Below, one piece after another: positions 45,966-54,865 of a DNA stretch of 64,000 nt. Within the stretch, counting starts at the first letter, position 1. The number at the start of each line of letters is the position of its first letter. Made by a program: the position numbers and the translations under genes. Source of the stretch: Vibrio sp. RE88 (GTDB lineage Bacteria > Pseudomonadota > Gammaproteobacteria > Enterobacterales > Vibrionaceae). The notes below the pieces were generated by a model. It was not told the DNA's origin. It did not search any database and saw nothing but the letters and a program-made list of their open reading frames with translations. The stretch is from NCBI RefSeq assembly GCF_013113835.1, contig NZ_VTYQ01000003.1, positions 248,001 through 312,000 of the forward strand, in the 5' to 3' direction.

Positions 45966-48773
45966 ATGGCATCTCCTCGTTTTCTTGTTGGTATTGACCT
46001 TGGCACCACAAACACTGTGGTTGCCTACTGTGAAATCACCGACAACCTTGAACAATCCGAAGTATCCCTATTTGATATCGACCAATTGATTGGTCCGGGT
46101 GAAGTGGTTCGTAAGCCACTGCTGCCCTCTTTCCGCTACCACCCAGCCGTTGGTCAAATCTCCCCTTCTGACCTGACACTTCCTTGGGAAAACGAATCCG
46201 TTTCTGGCGACATTAGTAATGTCATCGTTGGTGAATGGGCGCGTGAATTAGGCGCGAAGGTAGAAGGCCGACAAGTTTCCAGTGCCAAAAGCTGGCTCTC
46301 GCACCAAGCAGTAGATCGTAGCTCAGATATCCTTCCATGGGCTGGTGCACAAGACGTCGACAAAGTCTCGCCTGTCATTGCCAGCGCAAGTTACCTCAAC
46401 CACATTCGCCAAGCGTGGAACTATCGTCACCCAAGCAACAAGCTAGAAGATCAAGACGTCGTCGTAACTGTTCCTGCTTCGTTTGATGAGACCGCGCGTA
46501 AGCTCACTCTGGAAGCCGCTGAACTGGCGGGTTTGAAGAAAATCGTCTTACTCGAAGAGCCTCAAGCGGTGTGTTACGACTGGTATGCACGCCACCAGCA
46601 AACGGCTGCAGACGAGCTCAAAGAGTTGCCGCTAATTCTGGTCTGCGATGTCGGTGGCGGTACCACCGACTTAAGTTTGATAGAAGCGAAGTATCACAAC
46701 GATGAGTTAGCATTGGATCGAATTGGTGTTGGCGAACACCTGATGCTTGGTGGTGACAACCTCGACTTAGCATTAGCACACCTCGCGGAAAGCCGCTTCA
46801 ATCAAAGTAAGAAGCTCACCGCAGCAAGCCTAACTAAACTGATTCAACAAACTCGTAAAGCAAAAGAAGATTTGCTGTCAGTGAGCGCGCCTGACGAAGT
46901 AAAAATCACCATGCTAGGCAGTGGGTCTAAGCTACTTGGTGGGACAAAGAGTATTGGCCTCAGCAAGCAAGAAGTCCATCAAATTGCTCTGGATGGTTTT
47001 TTCCCACTTTCTGATTTCAGTGAAGTACCAGACAAACGCCGCAGTGCGATGGTCGAGTTTGGATTACCGTATGTTGCAGATCCAGCGGTCAGTAAGCACG
47101 TAGCAGAGTTTCTTAATCAGCATCAACAAGTCTCTTATTCCGCACTGGGACAGGAAGTCACATCAACGCCTGCCGTTCCGGTCGGCCTGCTACTAAACGG
47201 TGGTGTATTTAATAGCGAGCTGGTTACTGAGCGAGTCACAACCCTACTTGGCAACTGGCGCGGCGCTCCCGTGACAGTACTCGATAACCCACATCCTGAT
47301 TGGTCAGTCGCTCTTGGTGCCGTCGCATTTGGTAAGGCTCGCCGTGGCGCTCAGCTCAAAATTGGTGGCGGTGCTGCACGTTCCTACTTCCTGCATTTAC
47401 AGGAAAAAAATAAGATGGGCAAAGCACTTTGTCTTCTGGCGAAAGGCACGGACGAAGGGCATGAGATTCGCTTAAGTGGACGTCGATTCTCCTTAACACT
47501 GGGTGAGCCAGTTCGCTTTAACCTGCTGACATCAACCCACGACACTCTGACCCATAACACCGAAATTCAAAACGGTGTGATGGTCGAAGTGGACCCAGAT
47601 ATCTTCTCGCCTCTTCCTCCCTATATTTCAACTCTGGAAAGTGAAGGGACTGATCTTCAAGCTAATCAGAAAGAACGTGTTGAAGTACAACTGGCCTGCC
47701 AGCTAACTGAAGTTGGCACGCTAAAAATGGAATGTGTCAGCGTTGAAGATGACAACAAACGCTGGGAGCTGGAATTCGAAGTTCGCAATCAACAAGCGGA
47801 CGAAACAGAGCAAGAGCAACTGCACCCACGCCTGACAGAATCTAAAGAGCTCATCTCTCGCCTCTACAGCGGCAACAAGAAAAGCGCCGACGCAAAAGAA
47901 ATCAAGACACTCGCAAAAGACTTAGAAAGAAAGCTAGGTAAACGAGACGACTGGGATTTCACGACCTTACGTCACCTGTTCGATGCTTTTGCACAAGGCC
48001 GTAAACGCCGTCGCCGCTCAGAAGCTCATGAAAAAAACTGGCTTCGCTTGGCTGGGTTCTCACTGCGACCTGGCTTTGGCGATGCCACCGACTCTTGGCG
48101 AATCGAACAAGTGTGGGGCCTTTACCAACAAGGTATTCAGTTCAAAAACCACCAAGGCTGGACAGACTGGTGGGTGTTCTGGCGTCGCATCGCGGGCGGG
48201 TTAAGTCAGGAGCAACAAGAAACACTATTGGCTGATATTGCCAAATACTTACACCCCGGTGCGATGAAGAATCCTCAGTCAGCCAAAGCGGCACAAGACA
48301 TGGGTTACGAGTCGATGGTTAGACTTTCTGCATCACTTGAGCATCTTGAAGTGGAAGATAAAGTGCTGTTAGCCAGCTGGTTCTTAAGCAAAGCCATCAA
48401 CCACAATCAATTTGAACAAGCTCATTGGTGGGCGTTGGGCCGCCTAGCGTCACGAACACCTTTGTACGGTAGCCAGCATAGTGTCATCCCTCGTGAACAA
48501 GCGGAACAGTGGCTGCCTAAATTGCTCGAACAGAACTGGCTCAAGGAGCCGATGATTGCATTTGCTGCCGTGATGATTTGTCGTAAGACAGGTGACCGTT
48601 TATTCGATATCTCAGATGACTACCGCGAACAAGTTCTAACTAAGCTAAAACAAAGTAAGGTTCCAGAATCTTGGGTCTCGCTGGTTGAAGAAGTCAAAGA
48701 GCTATCCGAAAGCGAATCGAAACGTGTCTTTGGTGATGCACTGCCAAGCGGTCTCACTCTCGTTCATAACTAA
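45966..48773 (+). CDS. Large Hsp70-family protein with C-terminal helical extension
   Basis: A 935-residue paralogue of the upstream Hsp70. The nucleotide domain has GIDLGTTNTVVAY (9-21), VVVTVPASFDETARKLT (near 165) and CDVGGGTTDLSL (near 233). About 300 residues after the actin fold (from about 625) form a helical, Trp-rich extension (RKRRRRSEAHEKNWLRLAGF, GWTDWWVFWRRIAGG) of the DUF3731 kind. The two Hsp70s share DLGTT, KSWL and RHPS-type segments, showing duplication. It may bind clients through the extension in place of a standard peptide-binding domain. A terminator follows. Confidence 0.88.
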   Translation: MASPRFLVGIDLGTTNTVVAYCEITDNLEQSEVSLFDIDQLIGPGEVVRKPLLPSFRYHPAVGQISPSDLTLPWENESVSGDISNVIVGEWARELGAKVEGRQVSSAKSWLSHQAVDRSSDILPWAGAQDVDKVSPVIASASYLNHIRQAWNYRHPSNKLEDQDVVVTVPASFDETARKLTLEAAELAGLKKIVLLEEPQAVCYDWYARHQQTAADELKELPLILVCDVGGGTTDLSLIEAKYHNDELALDRIGVGEHLMLGGDNLDLALAHLAESRFNQSKKLTAASLTKLIQQTRKAKEDLLSVSAPDEVKITMLGSGSKLLGGTKSIGLSKQEVHQIALDGFFPLSDFSEVPDKRRSAMVEFGLPYVADPAVSKHVAEFLNQHQQVSYSALGQEVTSTPAVPVGLLLNGGVFNSELVTERVTTLLGNWRGAPVTVLDNPHPDWSVALGAVAFGKARRGAQLKIGGGAARSYFLHLQEKNKMGKALCLLAKGTDEGHEIRLSGRRFSLTLGEPVRFNLLTSTHDTLTHNTEIQNGVMVEVDPDIFSPLPPYISTLESEGTDLQANQKERVEVQLACQLTEVGTLKMECVSVEDDNKRWELEFEVRNQQADETEQEQLHPRLTESKELISRLYSGNKKSADAKEIKTLAKDLERKLGKRDDWDFTTLRHLFDAFAQGRKRRRRSEAHEKNWLRLAGFSLRPGFGDATDSWRIEQVWGLYQQGIQFKNHQGWTDWWVFWRRIAGGLSQEQQETLLADIAKYLHPGAMKNPQSAKAAQDMGYESMVRLSASLEHLEVEDKVLLASWFLSKAINHNQFEQAHWWALGRLASRTPLYGSQHSVIPREQAEQWLPKLLEQNWLKEPMIAFAAVMICRKTGDRLFDISDDYREQVLTKLKQSKVPESWVSLVEEVKELSESESKRVFGDALPSGLTLVHN

Positions 48774-48785
48774 AACGTTATTACC

Positions 48786-48816
48786 AATCTGCCAGCCGTT
48801 TGCTGGCAGATTTTTT
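48786..48816 (+). terminator. Terminator of the chaperone operon
   Basis: A perfect 11-bp stem, arms 48786-48796 and 48802-48812, with a CGTTT loop and six T. The following 200 bp to 49029 contain no recognisable feature besides the next gene's promoter region. Confidence 0.93.
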
Positions 48817-49028
48817 ATTGCGCCGATCAATGCAACGCTGACACAGTTTTCCTACTCTCTTACTCCCTTTACTCGCTCTCTGTAGCACTTTTAGCATTTC
48901 ATGCGGAAAAACCCACACTCCTCTGAACCGCCTAGTTGCATATATAGAATGTTCATCACATACTGCTCTCGACCTTAAAAATCGAACAATAAATCATCAA
49001 AACAAATACTATTAAGCAAGGGATAGCC

Positions 49029-50279
49029 ATGAGAAATATTACTATTCTGGGTGCTGGGCAGGCAGGCTTACAGCTAGCGATTGGTCTACAACAACAGGGC
49101 TACCAAGTCCGACTTGTCACCGACCGACAACCGCAAGACATTGAGCATGGCTACGTAATGTCGACTCAGTGTATGTTCCATACTGCGCTGGAGTCAGAAC
49201 GCAAACTCGGTCTGGATTTCTGGCAAGATGATTGCCCTAAAATCGAAGCAATTAACTTGTGCATCACAGCGCCAGATAACCCGGTTCATATCGCTATCGA
49301 GTGGCAAGGACAACTCGACAACCATGCCCAGTCCGTCGATCAGCGCATCAAATTTCCAGCTTGGATGACACAATTTGAAGAGTTAGGTGGAACTCTGGAA
49401 TTCAAAACGCTTTCAGAGCAAGATCTCGAACACTACGCATCAACCAGTGATCTGGTCATCGCAGCTACTGGAAAAGGCAACATCGGTGAGATGTTCACAC
49501 GAGACGAACAGCGCTCCGCCTTCACACAACCACAAAGACACCTTTCTCTGTTCTACGTTTCTCACCCGCAATCTGGAAGCCAGCTAGATAAAGTCAAATT
49601 TAACGTGATTCCTGGCATTGGTGAGTACTTTGTGATGCCAGTACTCGGCAGCTCTGGCCCTTGTGAAGCGATGCTATTTGAAGCGATTCCAGGTGGGCCA
49701 ATGGATTGCTTTGATCCTAATTCTTCCCCTCAAGAGCGCTTCAATAAAGCCAGAGAGCTACTCCATACCTACCTTCCATGGGAACTTGAACGCATAGACC
49801 AAGTGGCCTTAACCGACGATAAAGCCGCACTCACTGGCCGTTTTACCCCTGTAGTCAGAAACCCTGTTGCTACATTACCTTCCGGGGCAGCGGTATTAGG
49901 TCTAGCTGACGCTATTTGCCTTAATGACCCTATCACAGGGCAAGGTTCGAACAACGCAGCAAAAGCGGCACAAATCTACCTGCACAGCATTATCGAGCAA
50001 GGAGATAAGCCGTTTGATGAAGAGTGGATGACGGCAACGTTCGAGCAGTACTGGGAGCAGGCACAATGGGTCACTCAGTGGACCAATATGATGCTGTCAC
50101 CTCCACCGCCTTTTGTGCTCAATATTCTAGGTGCAGCGAGTCAGCATCAATCGCTGGCGGACCGTATTACCAATGCGTTTGACGATCCTAAAGACCTGTT
50201 CCCTTGGTTTGCCGATGAAACGGAAGCGGCTCGCTACCTCTCTGAGTTATCCGAAAACAGAGTAAATTCGCAAACCTAG
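49029..50279 (+). CDS. StyA-like flavin monooxygenase (styrene/indole monooxygenase family)
   Basis: A 416-residue flavoprotein. The FAD motif GAGQAGLQLAIGL is at residues 8-20; GYVMSTQCMFHTALESE, IPGGPMDCFD and GLADAICLNDPITGQGSNNA match the group E (StyA) flavoprotein monooxygenase pattern. Such enzymes epoxidise styrene or indole using reduced FAD made by a separate reductase (StyB). No reductase gene is adjacent, so reduced flavin must come from elsewhere. AAGGGA precedes the ATG. The physiological substrate is unknown; indole is worth considering since vibrios make it. Confidence 0.82.
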   Translation: MRNITILGAGQAGLQLAIGLQQQGYQVRLVTDRQPQDIEHGYVMSTQCMFHTALESERKLGLDFWQDDCPKIEAINLCITAPDNPVHIAIEWQGQLDNHAQSVDQRIKFPAWMTQFEELGGTLEFKTLSEQDLEHYASTSDLVIAATGKGNIGEMFTRDEQRSAFTQPQRHLSLFYVSHPQSGSQLDKVKFNVIPGIGEYFVMPVLGSSGPCEAMLFEAIPGGPMDCFDPNSSPQERFNKARELLHTYLPWELERIDQVALTDDKAALTGRFTPVVRNPVATLPSGAAVLGLADAICLNDPITGQGSNNAAKAAQIYLHSIIEQGDKPFDEEWMTATFEQYWEQAQWVTQWTNMMLSPPPPFVLNILGAASQHQSLADRITNAFDDPKDLFPWFADETEAARYLSELSENRVNSQT

Positions 50280-50288
50280 TATGTCCAT

Positions 50289-50323
50289 CTTCGCCTCTGA
50301 AATAAGAGCATTCAGAGGCGAAG
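50289..50323 (+). other. Strong hairpin after the StyA-like gene
   Basis: A perfect 13-bp stem (50289-50301 with 50311-50323) with a 9-nt loop begins 10 nt after the stop codon. There is no T run, so it may protect the mRNA 3' end or act as a Rho-dependent or weak terminator. Confidence 0.5.
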
Positions 50324-50372
50324 AATGAATAAACTCCTTCCTCTTTCCCCCTAGTTTGGCATTGGCTCTTTT

Positions 50373-50386
50373 TTGACCTACATCAA
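50373..50386 (+). promoter_or_regulatory. FNR/Anr-type binding site upstream of cytochrome c peroxidase
   Basis: TTGACCTACATCAA matches the FNR consensus TTGAT-N4-ATCAA at nine of ten positions. It is flanked by the inverted repeat GGCTCT (50364-50369) / AGAGCC (50391-50396), almost centred on the site. Activation under low oxygen would fit a peroxidase of the anaerobic respiratory chain. The gap 50280-50628 otherwise holds a hairpin-forming repeat. Confidence 0.7.
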
Positions 50387-50509
50387 CAATAGAGCCTTTA
50401 GTTTATTTATTGATTTGTAAACAAAAAGTTATTGTTACCTTGCCAATGCCTTATGCATCAACGCCCTTAAGCTTATTGTTCATTTTAACATCGATTTTTA
50501 CCATAAAAT

Positions 50510-50537
50510 CTATCGATATTTTGCGTTTCATCGATAG
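50510..50537 (+). repeat. Inverted repeat in the peroxidase leader
   Basis: CTATCGAT (50510-50517) and ATCGATAG (50530-50537) form a perfect 8-bp inverted repeat with a 12-nt spacer, within the likely 5' untranslated leader. It may be an operator or a leader hairpin. Confidence 0.35.
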
Positions 50538-50628
50538 CTGCTATTTCTTTATGTTGAGTTCCGAGCACGCCCCGTCAGAAGCGTGCCGATCTGGTGAGAA
50601 TAAACCATCACATCAAAAGGAATTCATA

Positions 50629-51615
50629 ATGAAAACACTATTAGCAGTGAGCATATTGTCAGTCTTAACTTTCAACGCACACGCTCAACGTCAGAACAAC
50701 GAACCAATCAAAGTGATTGAGCCCGCAGCAGGGTTAGACAGTCAAAAAGTGGAGCTAGGAAAAAACCTATGGTTTGAGCCTCGCATATCCGCCTCTAATA
50801 CCATCTCATGTAACTCATGCCACAACTTAGCCAAAGGAGGCGTAGACAATTTGCCGAGCTCAATTGGCCATAAATGGTCCATTGGTCCGATAAACTCACC
50901 GACGGTTTTTAACTCTGATTTGAATTTTGTTCAGTTCTGGAATGGACGTGCAAAAGATCTTCAGGAACAAGCTGCCGGGCCTATTGAAAACCCTCTGGAA
51001 ATGGCGTTTAGCCACCAGCTCGCGGTAGACACCCTACAATCCATTCCGCAATATCGCGATTGGTTTAAGCAAGCCTACAACGCCGACACCATAACCATCA
51101 CCGAAGTGACGGATGCTATTGCCACATTTGAAAAAACCCTTAGAACACCTAACGCCCCATTTGATCTATGGCTGAAAGGCGATGATTCCGCGCTCTCAGC
51201 AGCACAGATTGAAGGCTACGCGTTGTTTAAAGCCAAAGGCTGTACCGCTTGCCATAGTGGCCCGCTTGCTGGTGGACAGATGTATCAAAAAATGGGGCTG
51301 GTTAAGCCTTATGAAACGAGCAATCCAGACATCGGACGCAAAGCCATTACAGGTAAAGAGTTTGATAAGTACGTATTCAAGGTGCCAACGCTGAGAAACA
51401 TTGAGCTGACTTACCCGTACTTCCACGACGGTTCCGTTTGGGACTTAAAACAGGCGGTAGAAATCATGGCAGACATTCAATTGGGTCAAAAGCTCACCAG
51501 TGACGAATCTGGAAAAATCACTGAGTTCCTGAAATCACTCACCGGTGAGCAGCCACAGGTGACGCTGCCCTACCTGCCACCATCAAGTAACGAAACGACA
51601 CGACCGAATATCTAG
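50629..51615 (+). CDS. Di-haem cytochrome c peroxidase (CcpA/MauG family)
   Basis: ATG 50629 with AAAAGGA upstream gives 328 residues beginning with signal peptide MKTLLAVSILSVLTFNAHA; an open extension upstream to 50410 lacks a ribosome site and is rejected. Two c-type haem motifs are CNSCH (Cys61-His65) and CTACH (Cys205-His209), the two-domain layout of bacterial cytochrome c peroxidases. RGxW-like and YFHDGSVWDLKQAV segments match the family. It reduces periplasmic hydrogen peroxide using cytochrome c electrons. An FNR-type site upstream suggests oxygen-limited induction. Confidence 0.92.
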   Translation: MKTLLAVSILSVLTFNAHAQRQNNEPIKVIEPAAGLDSQKVELGKNLWFEPRISASNTISCNSCHNLAKGGVDNLPSSIGHKWSIGPINSPTVFNSDLNFVQFWNGRAKDLQEQAAGPIENPLEMAFSHQLAVDTLQSIPQYRDWFKQAYNADTITITEVTDAIATFEKTLRTPNAPFDLWLKGDDSALSAAQIEGYALFKAKGCTACHSGPLAGGQMYQKMGLVKPYETSNPDIGRKAITGKEFDKYVFKVPTLRNIELTYPYFHDGSVWDLKQAVEIMADIQLGQKLTSDESGKITEFLKSLTGEQPQVTLPYLPPSSNETTRPNI

Positions 51616-51641
51616 ATAAAGGCTGAGTTTCAGAATAAAAC

Positions 51642-51665
51642 AAAGGAGTCGCACTGGCTCCTTTT
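51642..51665 (+). terminator. Probable terminator after the peroxidase gene
   Basis: AAAGGAG (51642-51648) pairs with CTCCTTT (51658-51664) around a 9-nt loop, followed by an interrupted T tract. Moderate strength. Confidence 0.6.
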
Positions 51666-51849
51666 CATTTTTCTCAATAACAACACCAATTTATAAAATT
51701 GATGGAATTTAAGTCACAATTCATTGATGAATCTAATGCTAACTTATACATCAGTTTCGCTACCGTATGTTCAGTTCTGACGTATAAACCTTGTTGTGTT
51801 GTCTGGCTTATCTCAGGATCTCCACCTTGCTTGGTCTTAGGAGAATGAA

Positions 51850-52839
51850 ATGATAAGGATTTGGTTGATCATTGCTTCGGCATTTTTACTCTCAGCTTGT
51901 CAGTCTACACCACACAACGAAATCGGTGCTTTTGCTCAAGCAACACAAGAAATTATCTTGCAAGTCGATGAGGTCATCGTCGAAATTAACCAAAGTCATA
52001 TCAACAAACAACTCATGGATATCGCCACGCAACATGGTAGTGGTCAAGAACCATTGACTAGAGAGGCATTGCAGTCAGTCACTCCACTCTTTGATCAATC
52101 AGCCCAAAAACAAATGGCTATCTATCGCGCTAATCACGCTTTGAATCGCTACGCTAAAGGGCTTCAGGCATTAAGCGGTGCAGTTAATCAGGCTGATATC
52201 GATATTGCGGCCGCTGAGCTAGCCAGCGCAATGAACGGGATGAATACCAGCTACACTCTCCTCACCAACAACGACGACCTATTCCAACCCAAAGACATGT
52301 CGATTGTGGCAAGCGCTGTTGCAGCATTGGGAACCTCCATCGTTGAAAAACAACGTCAGGAATCCTTGAAATCTGTCATTACTCAGGCCGATGAAAAAGT
52401 GAACCTCATTACCGATCAGTTAGTCATCCAATTGGCGGATTCAGGCTTGGAAGAGCTGTTGGTATCGAGCAGAAGTACCCACCTAAAACATGCCCTGAGG
52501 GACTATAGTAAGCGCGCTTCCAGTCAACCGATGGCCTTCGAACAGAGCTACAGCGAGACTCAGGCACTGTACGAGCTGTACATCATCATGTCCCAGACCA
52601 AGCTCTCACTACACCAGACCCGACAAGCTATCAAAGCCGTCAAGAAAGCACACAATGGCATCACCAAAGAAGTTCAGGCGGACAGGTTTAACAGCAAAGG
52701 CATTATCGCCATCGTCGGCGAACTGAAAAACCAGTGGGAGCGATACGACGATTTCCGAGAAGTCGTCACCAGTTGTGAGAAAGGCTACGAGCTAACAGGG
52801 GACGACCCTCGTACTCAAGTTGTGTCCTGTAAACCCTGA
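51850..52839 (+). CDS. Lipoprotein of unknown function
   Basis: A 329-residue protein with lipobox LLSAC (Cys17) after a short signal sequence. The mature part is almost entirely helical, with repeated amphipathic stretches and two cysteines near the C-terminus (TSCEKGYEL, VVSCKP) that could form a disulfide. Serine after the lipid cysteine region (CQS) predicts outer-membrane targeting. No family was recognised. It is followed at 20 bp by a small helical protein gene with a good ribosome site, so the two form an operon. Confidence 0.78.
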   Translation: MIRIWLIIASAFLLSACQSTPHNEIGAFAQATQEIILQVDEVIVEINQSHINKQLMDIATQHGSGQEPLTREALQSVTPLFDQSAQKQMAIYRANHALNRYAKGLQALSGAVNQADIDIAAAELASAMNGMNTSYTLLTNNDDLFQPKDMSIVASAVAALGTSIVEKQRQESLKSVITQADEKVNLITDQLVIQLADSGLEELLVSSRSTHLKHALRDYSKRASSQPMAFEQSYSETQALYELYIIMSQTKLSLHQTRQAIKAVKKAHNGITKEVQADRFNSKGIIAIVGELKNQWERYDDFREVVTSCEKGYELTGDDPRTQVVSCKP

Positions 52840-52859
52840 TATTTTGAGAGGAGCCGAAT

Positions 52860-53204
52860 ATGGCAGAACTTCCTGAAACCAACCGCCGCTTGAAAGCCGA
52901 TATCTTGTCGACCATTCTCGAACTCGATAAGCGCTATGAGTTGGAAATGAATGATCAGCTTGCGCTCAACCTAAACAATGCCAGTGCTGAGCTTCACCTG
53001 CGGTTGGCTCATATCATTCAACACCAACTAAGTGGTACCTCTGCTGAGTTTGACGCGGCATTACAGAGTCTTAGTCGGCTGGCACAGCGCTGTAATGACA
53101 AAGCCGACTCACTGGATAACACAACGGAAGTACTCGGCTCGATAACCGATGCCATCAATAAGGTCAATAAGCTGGCAGGAAAAGCGGCGAAACTGATAAG
53201 TTAA
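52860..53204 (+). CDS. Small helical protein of unknown function
   Basis: A 114-residue protein without a signal peptide; GAGAGGAG precedes the ATG region. It is predicted all-helical with heptad-like leucine spacing (ILSTILELDKRYELEMNDQLALNLNN; ITDAINKVNKLAGKAAKLIS), suggesting a coiled coil or helical bundle. It shares an operon with the lipoprotein upstream, whose C-terminus is also helical. No family recognised. It converges closely on the next gene (6 bp between stops). Confidence 0.7.
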   Translation: MAELPETNRRLKADILSTILELDKRYELEMNDQLALNLNNASAELHLRLAHIIQHQLSGTSAEFDAALQSLSRLAQRCNDKADSLDNTTEVLGSITDAINKVNKLAGKAAKLIS

Positions 53205-53210
53205 TAGCAG

Positions 53211-53519
53211 CTACTTATTGAGTAGTGTCACACACTCATCAAAAGACGGGTTGTCACCTATTCCAATGTCCCATAGCTGCTTAGCGGCGTAATGGGAAAA
53301 GCTCGGATCCGCTGGAAACAGCGCCTGCCTGGAGCGTTTCTTACTCAGATAAAGCACTTTTATTTCTTTCAGTTCTGACCCGAGAATATGCCTCGAATTA
53401 GCACATATTTCCGCAAGCCCTTCGTATGCATAGGCGTTAACTTCTGCCATGTTGATACTTGCCAAAGCGCTAATGGGTGACATAGAAACCAACAGCAACA
53501 CTTTTATGCGTTGACTCAT
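53211..53519 (-). CDS. Small exported protein of unknown function
   Basis: A 102-residue protein with an N-terminal signal-like segment (KVLLLVSMSPISALA). The mature part has two cysteines (ICANSRH and FDECVTLLNK) that could pair in the periplasm. GGAGGTAAGTGTC upstream of ATG 53519 provides a ribosome site. No family recognised. The 171 bp between it and the AraC gene hold nothing obvious. Confidence 0.65.
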   Translation of the reverse strand: MSQRIKVLLLVSMSPISALASINMAEVNAYAYEGLAEICANSRHILGSELKEIKVLYLSKKRSRQALFPADPSFSHYAAKQLWDIGIGDNPSFDECVTLLNK

Positions 53520-53690
53520 GACACTTACCTCCGTACAGACTGCGTCTAGGTATGTTATGCCCTTTAACAGCGTGAGCCTCCGCCAAACACGTCAATTAGT
53601 CGGCATGGTTAGCCTTCGAATCACTCAACGTAAGTATAGCTACAGTCCGAACCGCTTATGTGATCGCTCAATGAGAGGAGCTTTGCGTTA

Positions 53691-54716
53691 TCATCCTCTG
53701 TATTGGCTCGGCGCCCTGCCTGACCAGCGCCTAAAACTTCGCCTGAAATTGGCGCTGTCACTGAATCCAAGCCGAAAAGCGATTTCTTCTATCGTCAAAT
53801 TGGTTCTTAACAAGAACTCTTTAGAAAGCTCAAAACGTACTTCATCCAGAAGTTCGCGGTAACTGGTTTGCTCCTGATTGAGCTGCCTTCTTAGAGTCCG
53901 AGCCGAGCAGCCATGTCGCACTGCAATGTCATCAATGGTAGGGAACACACCAACACTCTGATAGAGCAAGGCTTTGATTTGATTGCTCAATCGCGTAGGT
54001 GATTGCAATACTGCCATCACGGACTCACAAGAGTGGAGATAGGTACTGAGTAGATCTGAATTATGGGAAGCCAACTGCCAATCCATGACCTTGGCGTTAA
54101 ACGTTAGCACGCACCGAGGTTGTTCGAACAGCACATTACAACGGAAGCGCTCTGCGTAGTGCGTGGCGTAATCGGGTTTTGGGTATGGCAGCTCTAGCTT
54201 CTGTAGCACCAACCGCTGCCCAGTCAGTTCAAAAAACAAAGAGGCAATAGAACTGAAAAAGTACTCCGTACAAAAAGGAAGTAGCTCGCCAATCTCTAAG
54301 TCATTTTCAATCTCAATTACTGCGTTGTCATCATCACGCCATACTCTTACAGAAAAAACAGTGCCATTGAGATCCAGATATTTAAACCCCGCTTTTATTG
54401 CCTCAAAGACAGTCTGACTACTCAGAACCGCATAGCCAAGAATACCAAAATGGCTCAGTGTCGCACGCTCGCCAAGCAACAAGCCCAGACCAATATTGGG
54501 GAAATACTTCTGTACATAGTGGAATAGCAAAAGCTTATCCGAGTAACTGATATGGCTTTCTTGGCTATGCAAATCTATATCACTTAAGCCAGCATGGTTT
54601 AGTAAGCTATCCGCATCTAGCCCATATTCCTCCACGACACTAAGCAGTAAAGAGATATCTAAGATCCCCAACTGATATCGATGATCAACGGGCAGATATT
54701 CTGCGATGACTTCCAT
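53691..54716 (-). CDS. AraC-family transcriptional regulator (OruR/ArcR-like)
   Basis: A 341-residue regulator. The N-terminal 220 residues match the arabinose-binding-like domain of PF12625 type (SYSDKLLLFHYVQKYFP, FGILGYAVLSSQTVFEA). The C-terminal AraC domain has both helix-turn-helix units: IDDIAVRHGCSARTLRRQL and IEEIAFRLGFSDSANFRRSF, ending GRAPSQYR. GAGGAG precedes the ATG at good spacing. It is divergent from the DUF2804-desaturase pair across about 150 bp and is the likely regulator of that pair; related regulators sense fatty acids or amino acids. Confidence 0.92.
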   Translation of the reverse strand: MEVIAEYLPVDHRYQLGILDISLLLSVVEEYGLDADSLLNHAGLSDIDLHSQESHISYSDKLLLFHYVQKYFPNIGLGLLLGERATLSHFGILGYAVLSSQTVFEAIKAGFKYLDLNGTVFSVRVWRDDDNAVIEIENDLEIGELLPFCTEYFFSSIASLFFELTGQRLVLQKLELPYPKPDYATHYAERFRCNVLFEQPRCVLTFNAKVMDWQLASHNSDLLSTYLHSCESVMAVLQSPTRLSNQIKALLYQSVGVFPTIDDIAVRHGCSARTLRRQLNQEQTSYRELLDEVRFELSKEFLLRTNLTIEEIAFRLGFSDSANFRRSFRRWSGRAPSQYRG

Positions 54717-54865
54717 GTCTACTCCTCGTGTAATCCAACATTCAGGATAACGGAGTTCACCCTCTCCAATCGTGACAATGATTCACTTTATGACCGAAAA
54801 TGACCTGTTTAATAACACTCAAACGCGTAACACTGATTGAAATGTTATTGGATTGTGAACTTATC

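Noticed and set aside
50410-50628. In-frame extension of the cytochrome c peroxidase
   Set aside because: It would bury the signal peptide; ATG 50629 has a ribosome site and an export signal.
53518-53862. 114-codon plus-strand frame
   Set aside because: It runs antisense into the AraC gene and has no recognisable features or good ribosome site.
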